Positions 1 to 7,863 of a stretch of DNA of 17,918 bases are shown here, piece by piece. Position numbers and translations under genes: made by a program. Source of the stretch: Candidatus Babelota bacterium (GTDB taxonomy: Bacteria; JAGOBX01); contig JAGOBX010000014.1 of assembly GCA_017999075.1 (NCBI GenBank), positions 1 to 17,918 on the forward strand. Direction: 5' to 3'. Position 1 is the stretch's first letter, and each line of letters starts with the position of its first letter. The notes under the pieces were generated by a model. The model had not been told where the DNA came from. It did not search any database and saw only the letters and a list, made by a program, of their open reading frames with translations.

Positions 1-1
1 A

Positions 2-1135
2 AATAATTTTTTGGATATTTATACAATACTGGTAAACGAATCAGGCGCGTCAGTGTATTCTGCATCGGAAATTGCGCGTGAAGAATTTCCTGATGTTGAT
101 TTAACTGTGCGCGGAGCTGCGAGCATAGGAAGGCGCCTTCAGGATCCTTTGTCTGAATCAGTTAAAATTGAACCTAAATCAATCGGAGTAGGACAATATC
201 AGCATGACGTTGATCAAGGCCTGCTGTCTAAAGAATTGGAACATACTGTATCAAGTTGCGTTAATTTTGTAGGAGTTGATTTGAATTCTGCAGGTGTGTC
301 ATTGCTGCAGTACGCTTCCGGAATAAATAAACGCGCTGCCAAAAATATAATCGAATACAGAAGCAAGAACGGGATATTTTCTTCAAGGGAACAACTTCTT
401 GAAGTTTCAGGAATAGGGAAAAAAATATTTCAGCAATGCGCGGGTTTTTTACGTATATCCAATCCATCAAATCCTCTTGACAATTCTGCTGTTCATCCGG
501 AAAATTATGAAACTGTTTATAAGATTGCATCAATGCTTAATGTCGGAATAAATGATTTATTGAGAAACGAAGCTGTGCTAAACACTATAAAACTTGAAGA
601 ATTTGTTGATGATAAAATTGGAATTTATACGCTGCGCGATATTATGGAAGAATTGAAAAAACCTGGGAGGGATCCAAGATCTAATTTTGTGAACCCTAAT
701 TTCAGAAGTGATTTAAACTCTATAAAAGATCTGGAACCTGGAATGGTTTTGGAAGGAGTAATTACCAATATAACAAGGTTCGGCGCTTTTGTGGATATAG
801 GAGTTCATCAGGATGGCCTTCTTCATATTTCTGAAGTTACCACTAAATATATAACTGATTTAAATTCTGTTTTGAAATTGGGGCAGCATTTGAAAGTTCA
901 GATTAAAGCTGTAGATCCTGACAGAAACAGAATTAATTTATCAACCAAATTTGATGATTCTTTTATAAAATCTCCGGTTAAAATTAATACTGGCAATTTT
1001 AAAAGTAACAGGAATATTAAAACAGTTAATATTGAAAAAAAAGATAATAATAGAATTAATAATAACCAGGAGAATTCTTCTAAAAATAAAAAATTTGATA
1101 ATCCATTTAAAGAACTGTTGTTCAATATGAAATGA
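2..1135 (+). CDS. tex: Tex-family transcription accessory protein, C-terminal part (5' end outside window)
   Basis: Tex is an RNA-binding, transcription- and translation-associated protein of the cytoplasm. The window starts inside the gene and the reading frame is open from base 2, so the TTG at 11 is not the real start. Visible from the N-terminal side are the end of the YqgF/RuvC-like region (VNESGASVYSASEIA), the helix-hairpin-helix region (YASGINKRAAKNIIEYRS, then SGIGKKIFQQCAGFLRI), the linker with HPENY, and an S1 RNA-binding domain at about residues 243-315 of the visible part, with the typical RFGAFVDIGVHQDGLLHIS core. After S1 there is a tail of about 60 residues rich in Lys and Asn that ends in FKELLFNMK. 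Such basic tails vary between Tex proteins. The gene converges with proB, 38 nt separating the two stop codons, and I see no convincing terminator between them. The family assignment is secure from the motifs and their order. Confidence 0.96.
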   Translation, partial: NNFLDIYTILVNESGASVYSASEIAREEFPDVDLTVRGAASIGRRLQDPLSESVKIEPKSIGVGQYQHDVDQGLLSKELEHTVSSCVNFVGVDLNSAGVSLLQYASGINKRAAKNIIEYRSKNGIFSSREQLLEVSGIGKKIFQQCAGFLRISNPSNPLDNSAVHPENYETVYKIASMLNVGINDLLRNEAVLNTIKLEEFVDDKIGIYTLRDIMEELKKPGRDPRSNFVNPNFRSDLNSIKDLEPGMVLEGVITNITRFGAFVDIGVHQDGLLHISEVTTKYITDLNSVLKLGQHLKVQIKAVDPDRNRINLSTKFDDSFIKSPVKINTGNFKSNRNIKTVNIEKKDNNRINNNQENSSKNKKFDNPFKELLFNMK

Positions 1136-1173
1136 TTATAACAATAAGTAGAAAATGACAGGTGTTATTGATA

Positions 1174-2316
1174 TTAAATTCTTAGAGCCATATTATCAAT
1201 GTGTATAACTTCAGGATAGTCATTTTCTCCATATATTTTTTTTATTTCTGAAGTTTTCAATCCCTTTATAAGATTTAACTTTTCATTGTTATAATTGCAC
1301 AATCCTACAGCTATTTTAATATTTTTTTTGTCATATACATATACAGCCACGCAATCTCCTTTATCGAATTTTCCATCGCAGCCGGTGATTCCTGAAGCGA
1401 GCAGGCTTTTATTGTTTTGAATTGCAGCGGCAGCGCCATTGTCAACAAAAATTTTGCCTTTTGGTTTAAGATTGAATTTAATCCATCTTTTTCTCGGAGA
1501 AATTATTTTATCTGCCGGATAAAAAAAAGTGCCGTTGAACTTGCAATTAAGAATTTTATCTATTATGTCCGGTTCATAACCGTTTGCAATAATCATTGGT
1601 ATTCCCGACGACATTGAAATATCAGCAGCAATAAGTTTTGATTTCATCCCTCCTGTAGTTGTGCTTTTAGAAGCGCATCCGCAGATTTCAAACAGTTCAG
1701 GGGTAAGTTTTTCTATGTCTTCAATCAGAGAACAGGGGTTTTTTATATCATTAAGCAATCCATTAATATTAGTCAGCAGTATAATCAAATCGGCGTTTAT
1801 CATACTTCCCACCATAGCCGCAAGTTTATCATTATCCCCGAATTTTAATTCGTCAACAGCCACTGTGTCATTTTCATTAATTATAGGAATTGCATTTATT
1901 TCAAATAATGAATTTAAAGTATTTATTGCATTTAAATACTGTTGACGATCCATCATACCAGGCTGAGTCAATAAAACTTGAGCTATAATTTTGTTGTATT
2001 TTGAAAATAAGTTTTCATACATCTGCATAAGTTTGTTTTGGCCTACTGCAGCAGCAGCTTGTTTTAAAGATAGATCTTTAGGTTTGGTTTTCATATTCAA
2101 CACCGACATACCGAATCCTACTGCTCCAGATGAAACTATAGTGAAATTTCGTATTCCAAAATGTTTCGACATTGATTTGATTATAGCAGAAATATTTTTA
2201 TCTGTAATCTGAGGATATCCGTTTTTTATTTCAGTCAATATGCTTGTGCCGATTTTTACAACTATATTTTTAGATTTTTTTATTAGTTCAAATTTATTTG
2301 TTTTCATAATAATCAA
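1174..2316 (-). CDS. proB: Glutamate 5-kinase with C-terminal PUA domain
   Basis: ProB phosphorylates L-glutamate with ATP to gamma-glutamyl phosphate, the first committed step of proline synthesis, in the cytoplasm. The 380-residue length fits the long form of the family. An amino acid kinase domain (about 15-265) shows VVKIGTS (residues 19-25), SSGAVGFGM, the NENDTV motif at 147-152, FGDNDKLAAMVGS (159-171) and the TTTGGMKSK loop. A PUA domain follows (about 284-360, starting GKIFVDNGAAAAI). I chose the TTG at 2316: an AGGAG at 2326-2330 lies 9 nt upstream of it but 18 nt upstream of the alternative ATG at 2307. With either start the gene overlaps the end of obgE, so translation is probably coupled. 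proA and proC are not adjacent. Proline feedback on the kinase domain is a family property and is not shown by this sequence. Confidence 0.95.
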   Translation of the reverse strand: MIIMKTNKFELIKKSKNIVVKIGTSILTEIKNGYPQITDKNISAIIKSMSKHFGIRNFTIVSSGAVGFGMSVLNMKTKPKDLSLKQAAAAVGQNKLMQMYENLFSKYNKIIAQVLLTQPGMMDRQQYLNAINTLNSLFEINAIPIINENDTVAVDELKFGDNDKLAAMVGSMINADLIILLTNINGLLNDIKNPCSLIEDIEKLTPELFEICGCASKSTTTGGMKSKLIAADISMSSGIPMIIANGYEPDIIDKILNCKFNGTFFYPADKIISPRKRWIKFNLKPKGKIFVDNGAAAAIQNNKSLLASGITGCDGKFDKGDCVAVYVYDKKNIKIAVGLCNYNNEKLNLIKGLKTSEIKKIYGENDYPEVIHIDNMALRI

Positions 2317-3586
2317 AAGTTTTTTCTCCTATATATACTGTGTCTCCGTTTTTAGCTCCGGCTTTTTTTAATAAATAATTTATATTGTAATTATCCAATA
2401 TTTTATTGAATCTTACCAATCCGTCATCAGTTGAAATATTTATTCTGCTTAATGCTTTTAAAATTCTGTCGCCTGTAATTTCAAAATTATTATTTCCTAT
2501 ATCATGTACTTTTACAGGTTCTTCTTTTACAAAAAAGTATTCTTTGACATCATCTTTTTTTATTTCAGTATTTAACTCTGCTATTTCAGGTAATTTTAGT
2601 AATTCGGAAATTGAATAGACTAATTCATTAACTCCGAATCCTGTAACTCCGGATATATAGCAGATTTTCAGGACATTTTTGTTTTTATCAAGATATTTAA
2701 CAAATTCTTCGCAAAACTCATGGTATTCATTGTTTACAACATCAATTTTATTTACAACCACAATTTGTTTTCTTGCTCCGAGTTTTTCATCATATTTTAT
2801 TAATTCCGCATTGATTGTGTCAAAATCTTTTATCATATTATCAGAATTGATATCTATCAGATGGATAAATAATTTAGTGCGTTCTATATGACGGAGGAAT
2901 TTTAATCCGAGTCCTGATCCCTGATGAGCGTTTTCAATTAATCCTGGAATATCAGCGATTACAAAAGGAGTCATATCGCCTATCTTAACAACTCCAAGAT
3001 TGGGTTCCAAAGTAGTAAAAGGATAATCTGCAATTTTTGGTTTAGCTGCGGATATCACTGATAGAAGAGTTGATTTTCCAGCGTTAGGAAGTCCTATTAT
3101 TGCAGCATCAGCAAGAAGTTTTAGTTCAAGTATTATATTTTTATGTTCACCAGGCAATCCCAGTTCCGAATAATCCGGAGACCGGTTTGTTGATGACTTG
3201 AATACAGCATTTCCTCTTCCGCCTGAACCTCCGTTAACAACTGTTACTGCCTGAGAATCATCAGTCAAATCAGCAATTATTTCATTTGTTTCTGCATCGC
3301 GCAATAATGTGCCTATTGGAACATATATATATAAATCTTCTCCGCTTTTACCGGTTTTATTTGTTCCTTGTCCATTTTCTCCTGATTCTGCAACATATGT
3401 TTTTTTATATTTGAAGTCAATAAGTGTTTTTTTATTTTTATCGCATTTGAATATTACTGAACCCCCGTATCCTCCATTGCCGCCGTCAGGACCTCCTTTA
3501 GGAACAAATTTTTCTCTGTGAAAACTCGAACATCCATTACCGCCTTTTCCTGCAGTAACGCTGATTTTTGCATAATCAATCAACAT
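2294..3586 (-). CDS. obgE: GTPase Obg/CgtA with C-terminal OCT domain
   Basis: Obg is an essential GTPase that binds the large ribosomal subunit and acts in its assembly and in stress signalling. The 430-residue protein has three domains. The glycine-rich Obg fold comprises residues 1-158 (GKGGNGCSSFHREKF, then GGPDGGNGGYGGSV). The G domain comprises about 159-335: G1 GLPNAGKS at 165-172, the PFTTLEPN switch region at 189-196, G3 DIPG at 212-215, G4 NKID at 279-282 and G5 near ISGVTG at 311-316. The OCT domain comprises about 350-428 and ends in GDTVYIGEKTFDY. The frame is open back to 3697, but homology begins at the ATG at 3586, which has an AAGGA 6-10 nt upstream, so I reject the 37-residue extension. 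The usual upstream rplU-rpmA genes are absent. The preceding gene is ppaC, 159 nt away, and proB overlaps the 3' end. Confidence 0.96.
   Translation of the reverse strand: MLIDYAKISVTAGKGGNGCSSFHREKFVPKGGPDGGNGGYGGSVIFKCDKNKKTLIDFKYKKTYVAESGENGQGTNKTGKSGEDLYIYVPIGTLLRDAETNEIIADLTDDSQAVTVVNGGSGGRGNAVFKSSTNRSPDYSELGLPGEHKNIILELKLLADAAIIGLPNAGKSTLLSVISAAKPKIADYPFTTLEPNLGVVKIGDMTPFVIADIPGLIENAHQGSGLGLKFLRHIERTKLFIHLIDINSDNMIKDFDTINAELIKYDEKLGARKQIVVVNKIDVVNNEYHEFCEEFVKYLDKNKNVLKICYISGVTGFGVNELVYSISELLKLPEIAELNTEIKKDDVKEYFFVKEEPVKVHDIGNNNFEITGDRILKALSRINISTDDGLVRFNKILDNYNINYLLKKAGAKNGDTVYIGEKTFDYYENK
2326..2330 (-). promoter_or_regulatory. Shine-Dalgarno of proB, deciding the start
   Basis: On the minus strand AGGAG lies inside the last codons of obgE. 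It is 9 nt from the TTG at 2316 and 18 nt from the ATG at 2307, which favours the TTG start. Confidence 0.55.
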
Positions 3587-3660
3587 ATTTTTTCCTTTCG
3601 CTGCTGAAACAACGACAACACACCAAAAATCTTTTATCTCAAAAATATAATGAACATCAG

Positions 3661-3674
3661 TTATCTTTAGATAA
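3661..3674. repeat. 14-bp palindrome upstream of obgE
   Basis: TTATCTTTAGATAA is a perfect inverted repeat with 6-bp arms and a 2-nt centre, 75 nt upstream of the obgE start. The tiny spacer suits a dimeric DNA-binding site better than a terminator. In AT-rich DNA chance is a serious alternative. Confidence 0.3.
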
Positions 3675-3684
3675 GCAAAATTGT

Positions 3685-3729
3685 CTGCTGGTTGCACAAA
3701 CAGCCAACCCCATATTGCGCTGCAAGCAG
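3685..3729 (-). other. Possible structured leader element between ppaC and obgE
   Basis: This intergenic stretch is clearly richer in G+C than the flanking AT-rich DNA. The arms CTGCT(3685-3689) and TGCA(3693-3696) can pair with TGCA(3721-3724) and AGCAG(3725-3729), with a 3-nt bulge at 3690-3692. Inside lie competing short hairpins: GGTTG with CAACC, and TTGC with GCAA around GCT. In obgE sense it would sit about 100 nt upstream of the start codon. No U-tract follows directly, so it is not a clear terminator. I do not recognise a known riboswitch class. It could equally be the decayed end of an older gene. Confidence 0.3.
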
Positions 3730-3745
3730 GTTTTACTTATTCAAT

Positions 3746-5398
3746 TTAAGAAAATATTCTTGATAATGCCGGAGCAACTTGTTTTTTTCTTGATAAAATG
3801 CCTTTTAATTCAAAAATATTATTTTCTATTTCAGGCCAGGGAAGCAATTTTTTTAATTTAGTATCTGCTGCAACAAATAAGTAGCTTGATTGAGCGGAGA
3901 TATCGGTTACAAGCAGACATAGAAAATCAAATTGACCTGATTTAAATTCTGAAAATAATATATTAAATATTTTTTGTTTAAAAGTCAGAACTCTCGACAT
4001 TCCTACTGTTTCAATCTGTCCGATTCCTGTTTTATTTCCGTTCATATCAAAAATTTTGAAATCAGACATTACAGTATCTTTAATGTTTTTTTCATTAATT
4101 ACAGAACCCGCTTTGAAAAATTCTTCAGCAAATTCAAGATAATTTATATTGGCAATAGAATTCAGCCATTTAATCATTTTTTTATCTATTTCAGTTGTTG
4201 TAGGGCTTTTTAATATAACTGTATCTGACAATATTCCGGCAATCAGCAATTTTGCGATTACGGGAGATGGAGTTATTCCGAAATTTCTGTACTGCATAGA
4301 TACTATAGTTGATGCGCTACCTACAGGAAGATTGATGAAAGTTATAGGTTTGACAGTCTGAAAAGTCGATATTCTATGATGATCGACTATTTCAAGTATT
4401 TCAACGTCATTAATTCCTTCCAGGGTTTGAGTGGGTTCATTATGGTCCACAAGAATTATATTTTTATGATTTTTTCTCAGAAAGGTACTTCTGGTAATTA
4501 CACCGCTGAGTTTGCCGTTATCATCAAGCACCATTATGCCTTTCACCTTATCTTTTTCAACAATTTCACGCGCTTCATCAAGAGTTTTTTTATAATATAT
4601 TGTTTTAAAATCAGAAGAATATATATATTTTACGGGGATACATTGTTTAAGCAGAAAAACAATATTTGAAGTGTTGAGTTCGGTTGATATTAAAGTAATG
4701 TTTTTTTTTGTTGCCAGTTTTGTGATTGTCCTTGAAGGCGGACAGTTTTCAGAAAGGATTATCACTTTAGCGTTGTAACTGCATGCGATTCGCTGTAAAT
4801 CATATCTGTCATCGGTTACAATAATTTTAGGAGAAACAGGATTTTTAGTCATCATTTTTTTAAAAGTATCGATTGTTCCGGTGGTTAAGACGATTTCAAA
4901 ATCGTTATCCTGCATAATATCATTGCATTGATTTAAAAGTTTGCCTGCTATAACATCTGTAATTGAACTGATGTTAGTTATAATTTTATCTGAACTTAAC
5001 ATTTTAAGCAGATTATTTGTGACTATTGACAATGTGAGTAATCCTTCCGGTTTATTTTCTTCATCTATAACAGGAAGATACCTGATTCCGTGTTTTTCGA
5101 ATTTTTCGAGAGCGTTATGCAGCGGTTCGTGATTTTTAATGTTTATTACATTGCACAGCATGACTTCATTGACTCTGGTTTTTATATCGGTAAGCATGAC
5201 AGGAGGTTTAACTTTAAATTTGTTTAATATATAACTTGTCTGATAATTTAAAATTCCTGCACGCGCAGGTCTTATATTAGTATATCCCATTTTTCGTTTC
5301 AGTTCTGCATACGCAATTGCTGACACTATAGAATCAGTGTCAGGGTTTTTGTGCCCTACTACAAAAATGAGTTCATTGAATTTAATGTCTTTTTCCAT
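3746..5398 (-). CDS. ppaC: Manganese-dependent inorganic pyrophosphatase (family II) with regulatory CBS-DRTGG-CBS insert
   Basis: The enzyme hydrolyses pyrophosphate to two phosphates in the cytoplasm and pulls biosynthetic reactions forward. The 550-residue protein shows the N-terminal DHH phosphoesterase motif GHKNPDTDS (15-23), then a regulatory insert: a first CBS domain (about 73-132), a DRTGG domain (about 145-255) and a second CBS domain (about 256-310). The catalytic part resumes with VDHNE (317-321), VDHH (338-341) and SDT (391-393). The C-terminal DHHA2 domain ends with the substrate-binding SRKKQ (536-540). All the metal- and phosphate-binding signatures I know for the family are present, so it should be active. 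In characterised CBS-PPases adenine nucleotides control activity through the CBS pair, and the same is likely here. A strong promoter (5433-5461) and an AAGGA at 5411-5415 precede the ATG. obgE and proB lie downstream on the same strand. Confidence 0.96.
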   Translation of the reverse strand: MEKDIKFNELIFVVGHKNPDTDSIVSAIAYAELKRKMGYTNIRPARAGILNYQTSYILNKFKVKPPVMLTDIKTRVNEVMLCNVINIKNHEPLHNALEKFEKHGIRYLPVIDEENKPEGLLTLSIVTNNLLKMLSSDKIITNISSITDVIAGKLLNQCNDIMQDNDFEIVLTTGTIDTFKKMMTKNPVSPKIIVTDDRYDLQRIACSYNAKVIILSENCPPSRTITKLATKKNITLISTELNTSNIVFLLKQCIPVKYIYSSDFKTIYYKKTLDEAREIVEKDKVKGIMVLDDNGKLSGVITRSTFLRKNHKNIILVDHNEPTQTLEGINDVEILEIVDHHRISTFQTVKPITFINLPVGSASTIVSMQYRNFGITPSPVIAKLLIAGILSDTVILKSPTTTEIDKKMIKWLNSIANINYLEFAEEFFKAGSVINEKNIKDTVMSDFKIFDMNGNKTGIGQIETVGMSRVLTFKQKIFNILFSEFKSGQFDFLCLLVTDISAQSSYLFVAADTKLKKLLPWPEIENNIFELKGILSRKKQVAPALSRIFS

Positions 5399-5432
5399 TT
5401 TATAATAAATTCCTTAGATTTTTAATGGTGAA

Positions 5433-5461
5433 ATTATATGTGCTTGCAGAAAGTTTGTCAA
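5433..5461 (-). promoter_or_regulatory. Sigma-70-type consensus promoter for ppaC
   Basis: Read on the minus strand, TTGACA (5461-5456), a spacer of exactly 17 nt and TATAAT (5438-5433) match the vegetative consensus at all 12 positions. The expected start point near 5426 gives a leader of about 28 nt ending at the ATG at 5398. The -35 box lies just after the stop codon of the upstream unknown gene, so ppaC, obgE and proB can be transcribed independently of the glycosyltransferase pair. Confidence 0.8.
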
Positions 5462-5469
5462 TATGATTT

Positions 5470-7863
5470 TTAAAATAATACAGATAATTTCTGATATAAT
5501 ATTCCTTTTATATCCCACCTTCCTTTATTTGTCATATTAAAAAACAGTTTATTTGAAATTATAATGCAGAATGAGGGAAATCCTGATTCGAAAGAAATTA
5601 GATATTTTTTGTTGTAATCTGATTTTATAATAACGTTTTTTATTAAATTTCCTATAAGTTCAGTATGTACAAGTTCGATTTTTTTTGAATCAGACCATTC
5701 AATTACAGGGGAATATACATCTGAAATTTTTCTATATTTATTTTTTAATAGCTGGTTTATTTCAATTAAACCATTATTAATTTTAATATTATTTTCTGAA
5801 AAATTCCGTAAAGAAATATTATTTAAATCAATATTATCGTTCGGCGTATCAATTTTTATATTTTGATTTCCGCGTTCGCGTTCGATTTTTCCAACTGATA
5901 AACTTTCATAATTATAAAATTTTCTCATTAAATATTTTATTTTTTTTTTTATGTTCACAGGCAGAATTTTGAAAAAATTTTTCAATACGGTTTTAGTTCT
6001 GAAACTCCCGAGAACAACCGAATATTTTATTGAAATATTTTCTTTCGATAAATTCGGAATATTTTTAAATTCAGAAAAATTTGATTTTTTTGAAGTCTGT
6101 ACTGTTTTTAATAAGTCCGAACCTATTCCAATTATCCACAATGTTACGCCATTGTTAATGTTAACAGGAAGTATGCTTTTATCAAAATTTATTCCGATAC
6201 TTTCAGGAATACCTCCTGTGTTTTTATTTTGAAACATAATTGCTTTTTTGTAGCAGTACCATGATAGTCTCAAATATTTTTTGTCATTGAAGATTTTGTA
6301 AATATCAAAATACATTTCTGCCCAGAGAATAGTATCCCATATTGCCAATCTGGGAGAAAATGAATCAGTCATAGGATCTACAAAACCGGAAAATTTATCT
6401 GTAACAGAAATATCGTTTTTCCAATAATGCCATTGAAAAATGTAATAAGATAATTTAGATAATTTGTCTTTATAATCAATTCCGTTATCAATTAATTTAA
6501 TAATCGTTTTAACTGTATAATATGCTGAAACACCGTCATTTTCAGAATATCCTGCATCGCGTAAAAAACCGTAAAAATTAAAATTATAAAAATCGTCTTG
6601 AGGCAAAATGCTTTTAATTGTTTCTTCGGCAAGAGCCAGATATTTTTTGTTTCCGGTAAATTCGAACCATAGAATAAAAGCAAAAGCAGCAGCAGCAGTA
6701 CCTCCGGTCGTAATATTTTTTTCTCCTGTAGCGCATTTATAGAATAATTCTTCTTTTGCCGGAACAGAAGGTATTGTGTATGAAAAAGTTTTATTTCTGT
6801 TTTGGACATATTCAAGCCATTTAATCAGTTCACAGCATAACTCGGTTATTTCAGCGTCATTTTGAAAATTATTTTCAATGCAAAAAAGAAGGATGTATAT
6901 TAAATCAGAAGCGATTCCGCCCGGATATCCTGCGAGTCCTGTATTAAACTGAGTATGCGGAAAAATTTTTCCGTAATCATCCAGACCTATTGTGTTATGC
7001 GTTATTGAGCAGCGGATTTCAGGAAGTTCAACCATAACAGTTTTCAATAATTTTTTTAATTGTTTTAAATATACTGAGTTGCTTTCCGGAAATGCGCGTG
7101 ATAAAAAATATAACCTTGAGAATTCGTAAGTCGGAAGACAGTATAAATCTTTATTTAAATTAAATTCAGGATTATCAGGAACGATAAATTCACAGTGAAT
7201 TTCGTTTTCGGCATCGTAAATTTTTCTGCTGAACTCAAATGCCAATTTTATTGATTCTGAAATCTCCTGTTCATTAATTATATTTTCATTGATTTTATTG
7301 CTGTATGAGATGATTTTTTTTTCTATATAATTCCACCATTTTTCAAATGTCAAAATATTGTACGCGCAATAAGCTCCTGTTATTTTTTCATTGAATAATT
7401 CTGTTTCATTACAATAAACACTGTTTTCAGAATCGCTGTTTAAATTAAATTTAAGAGTTTGTTCCCATAAACCAAGATGAAGATTTTTTTTTGCTTTGTA
7501 TTCAAATTCGGAAAATCCGATTTTAACTGAGATTCCAGGATCGTTATATTTTATTCCTATAATCAATAAATTTAAATTTTTTAAGTCAGGAAATTCTATT
7601 ATTTCGCAATGATTTTCAAACTGTATCATAAGAACCGGCAATTTTGAATATGCTGCAGACCTGCAGAAATATCCGTTTTCAAACCAGTTGTCAATTCTGA
7701 ATGTGGCATAATTTTCGCCAAGATATTTTCTGATTTTATTAAGTTCTCTCCATTTGTTTTCAGTAATCAAACTGAAATCAGTTAAATACAAAGAACCAGG
7801 TAATATTAAAAATTTAGGGGTCTCAGAATATTTTTTGTTAAAAGTTAAATTATCTGTTTTCAT
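5470..7863 (-). CDS. Unrecognised 797-residue protein, probable alpha-helical (toroid-like) central domain
   Basis: I do not recognise this gene. The 797-residue product has no signal peptide and no convincing membrane segment. Residues 1-170 look beta-rich. Residues about 195-590 contain repeating aromatic helices separated by glycine-rich turns: GYPGGIASD at 312-320, TGGTAAAAFAFILWFE at 386-401, FLRDAGYSENDGVSAYY at 433-449, SPRLAIWDTILWAEMYFDIY at 503-522 and TGGIPESIGINF at 549-560. This spacing resembles (alpha/alpha)6 barrels of carbohydrate-active enzymes, but I cannot match a specific family or confirm catalytic acids. A basic stretch follows (IKKKIKYLMRKFYNYES, about 638-654), then an Asn/Ile-rich linker and a beta-rich end. 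Its ATG lies inside the last codons of the upstream membrane glycosyltransferase (14-nt overlap), so the two are translated together. That context suggests a role in making or trimming a glycan, which is inference. Confidence 0.7.
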   Translation of the reverse strand: MKTDNLTFNKKYSETPKFLILPGSLYLTDFSLITENKWRELNKIRKYLGENYATFRIDNWFENGYFCRSAAYSKLPVLMIQFENHCEIIEFPDLKNLNLLIIGIKYNDPGISVKIGFSEFEYKAKKNLHLGLWEQTLKFNLNSDSENSVYCNETELFNEKITGAYCAYNILTFEKWWNYIEKKIISYSNKINENIINEQEISESIKLAFEFSRKIYDAENEIHCEFIVPDNPEFNLNKDLYCLPTYEFSRLYFLSRAFPESNSVYLKQLKKLLKTVMVELPEIRCSITHNTIGLDDYGKIFPHTQFNTGLAGYPGGIASDLIYILLFCIENNFQNDAEITELCCELIKWLEYVQNRNKTFSYTIPSVPAKEELFYKCATGEKNITTGGTAAAAFAFILWFEFTGNKKYLALAEETIKSILPQDDFYNFNFYGFLRDAGYSENDGVSAYYTVKTIIKLIDNGIDYKDKLSKLSYYIFQWHYWKNDISVTDKFSGFVDPMTDSFSPRLAIWDTILWAEMYFDIYKIFNDKKYLRLSWYCYKKAIMFQNKNTGGIPESIGINFDKSILPVNINNGVTLWIIGIGSDLLKTVQTSKKSNFSEFKNIPNLSKENISIKYSVVLGSFRTKTVLKNFFKILPVNIKKKIKYLMRKFYNYESLSVGKIERERGNQNIKIDTPNDNIDLNNISLRNFSENNIKINNGLIEINQLLKNKYRKISDVYSPVIEWSDSKKIELVHTELIGNLIKNVIIKSDYNKKYLISFESGFPSFCIIISNKLFFNMTNKGRWDIKGILYQKLSVLF

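Noticed and set aside
1137-1170. Terminator between the convergent tex and proB genes (ATAACA with TGTTAT, or CAATAA with TTATTG)
   Set aside because: The arms are only 6 AT-rich base pairs, the loop is 17-19 nt and there is no U-tract, so chance explains it.
3587-3697. 37-residue N-terminal extension of Obg
   Set aside because: Obg family homology begins at MLIDYAKISV, and the ATG at 3586 has its own ribosome binding site.
6492-6815. Minus-strand frame with a leucine-rich run inside the 797-residue gene
   Set aside because: It is a shadow of the GGTAAAAFAF coding region in another frame, with no ribosome binding site and no family match.
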